Below the pieces are notes generated by a model. It worked only from the letters and a program-made list of their open reading frames with translations, was not told the DNA's origin and ran no database searches. A program made the translations under genes and the position numbers. 64,000 nucleotides of DNA from CAJBVG01 sp943372995 (GTDB taxonomy: Bacteria; Bacteroidota; Bacteroidia; Sphingobacteriales; Sphingobacteriaceae): contig CALSAQ010000003.1 of assembly GCA_943372995.1 (NCBI GenBank), forward strand, positions 186,001-250,000, read 5' to 3'. This document shows positions 63,721 through 64,000 of the stretch, one piece after another (within the stretch, counting starts at the first letter, position 1; each line of letters opens with the position of its first letter).

Positions 63721-64000
63721 CTATACTAATTCATTTAAATCTAATGTAAGTATAATTTCAGTTCCATTCTGTAAAGAAGAGATGATATTTATATCAGTGC
63801 CAAGCATATTAGCCCTCTCTCTAATCCCTGTTAGACCTAGTGTTTGTTTTATTTTTACAGTATCTGGATTAAAACCCTTGCCGTTATCTTTTATTTTAAA
63901 TTGTAGTTTGCCTTTATCAACTATAATACTAGTTTCCACTAATGATGCTTCGGCATGCCGCATAATATTCGTAAGAGCTTCTTGATAAATTCTAAAAATC
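63721..64000 (-). CDS. C-terminal part of a NarX/LiaS-type sensor histidine kinase (cut by window edge)
   Basis: The frame enters from the right edge and codes for the HATPase end of a HisKA_3-type kinase: FRIYQEALTNIMRHAEAS (N-box with Asn and His), KIKDNGKGFNPD (G1), LGLTGIRERANML (G2) and NGTEIILTLDL. The upstream portion, with DHp and sensor domains, lies outside the window. It is immediately upstream of the NarL-type regulator, its likely partner. Only about 92 residues are visible. Confidence 0.93.
   Translation of the reverse strand, partial: IFRIYQEALTNIMRHAEASLVETSIIVDKGKLQFKIKDNGKGFNPDTVKIKQTLGLTGIRERANMLGTDINIISSLQNGTEIILTLDLNELV

Noticed and set aside
1..64000. CRISPR array, transposon or prophage
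   Set aside because: No regularly spaced repeats of about 30 bp, no transposase, integrase or phage gene, and no target-site-flanked element was seen. The short tandem arrays have 7- or 9-bp units without spacers.

Overview
The window is AT-rich and looks like the chromosome of a Bacteroidota bacterium. The evidence is nine large secreted proteins ending in type IX secretion (T9SS) C-terminal sorting domains, start sites without clear Shine-Dalgarno sequences, several promoters with the Bacteroidota -7 element TAnnTTTG, a HmuY/TonB-dependent haem locus and an ELWxxDGT-repeat protein. I cannot place it below phylum with confidence. I saw no rRNA, tRNA, CRISPR array, transposase or phage gene.

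Layout. 1-12 kb: housekeeping and general genes (HU, a tandem universal stress protein, an Omp28/thioredoxin-like T9SS protein, a giant BNR/PKD/Ig T9SS protein, then a purT-SDR-VOC operon). 12-31.6 kb: a DUF2147 protein, a T9SS M1 peptidase, then three giant paralogous T9SS surface proteins. Two of these are divergently paired with two closely related TPR-histidine kinases. 31.7-34.6 kb: an operon for an ECF sigma factor, a small membrane protein, a Spy/CpxP-like protein and an MbnP/MbnH-type pair (copper-protein and di-haem MauG-like enzyme). 34.6-46.3 kb: a Lys/Ala-rich 35-aa protein, a cold-shock protein, and a cluster of signalling genes (GAF/PAS hybrid kinase with two receiver domains and an HPt; a third TPR kinase; an isolated MCP four-helix-bundle membrane protein; a TPR protein with a histidine box but no ATPase domain; a LytS/LytTR pair), with a BASS transporter among them. 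46.4-53.5 kb: a CRTAC1-like T9SS protein and a four-gene haem-uptake operon whose promoter carries a 25-bp Fur-like palindrome. 53.5-64 kb: a SET-domain protein, a decayed LuxR-type regulator remnant, a lipoprotein-type TPR kinase, an ELWxxDGT T9SS protein, an unknown secreted protein, a PAS kinase with a receiver-only partner, and a NarL-type regulator with the end of its kinase.

How it fits together. The window is dominated by cell-surface proteins exported by T9SS and by sensors that could control them. The most system-like arrangements are the repeated TPR-kinase/giant-surface-protein pairs with inverted repeats in their intergenic regions, the ECF sigma-MbnP/MbnH operon, and the haem operon in which one HmuY-like protein is a lipoprotein and the other is a T9SS cargo. 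Functional links are inferred from order, orientation and recognisable domains only; no search or alignment could be run.
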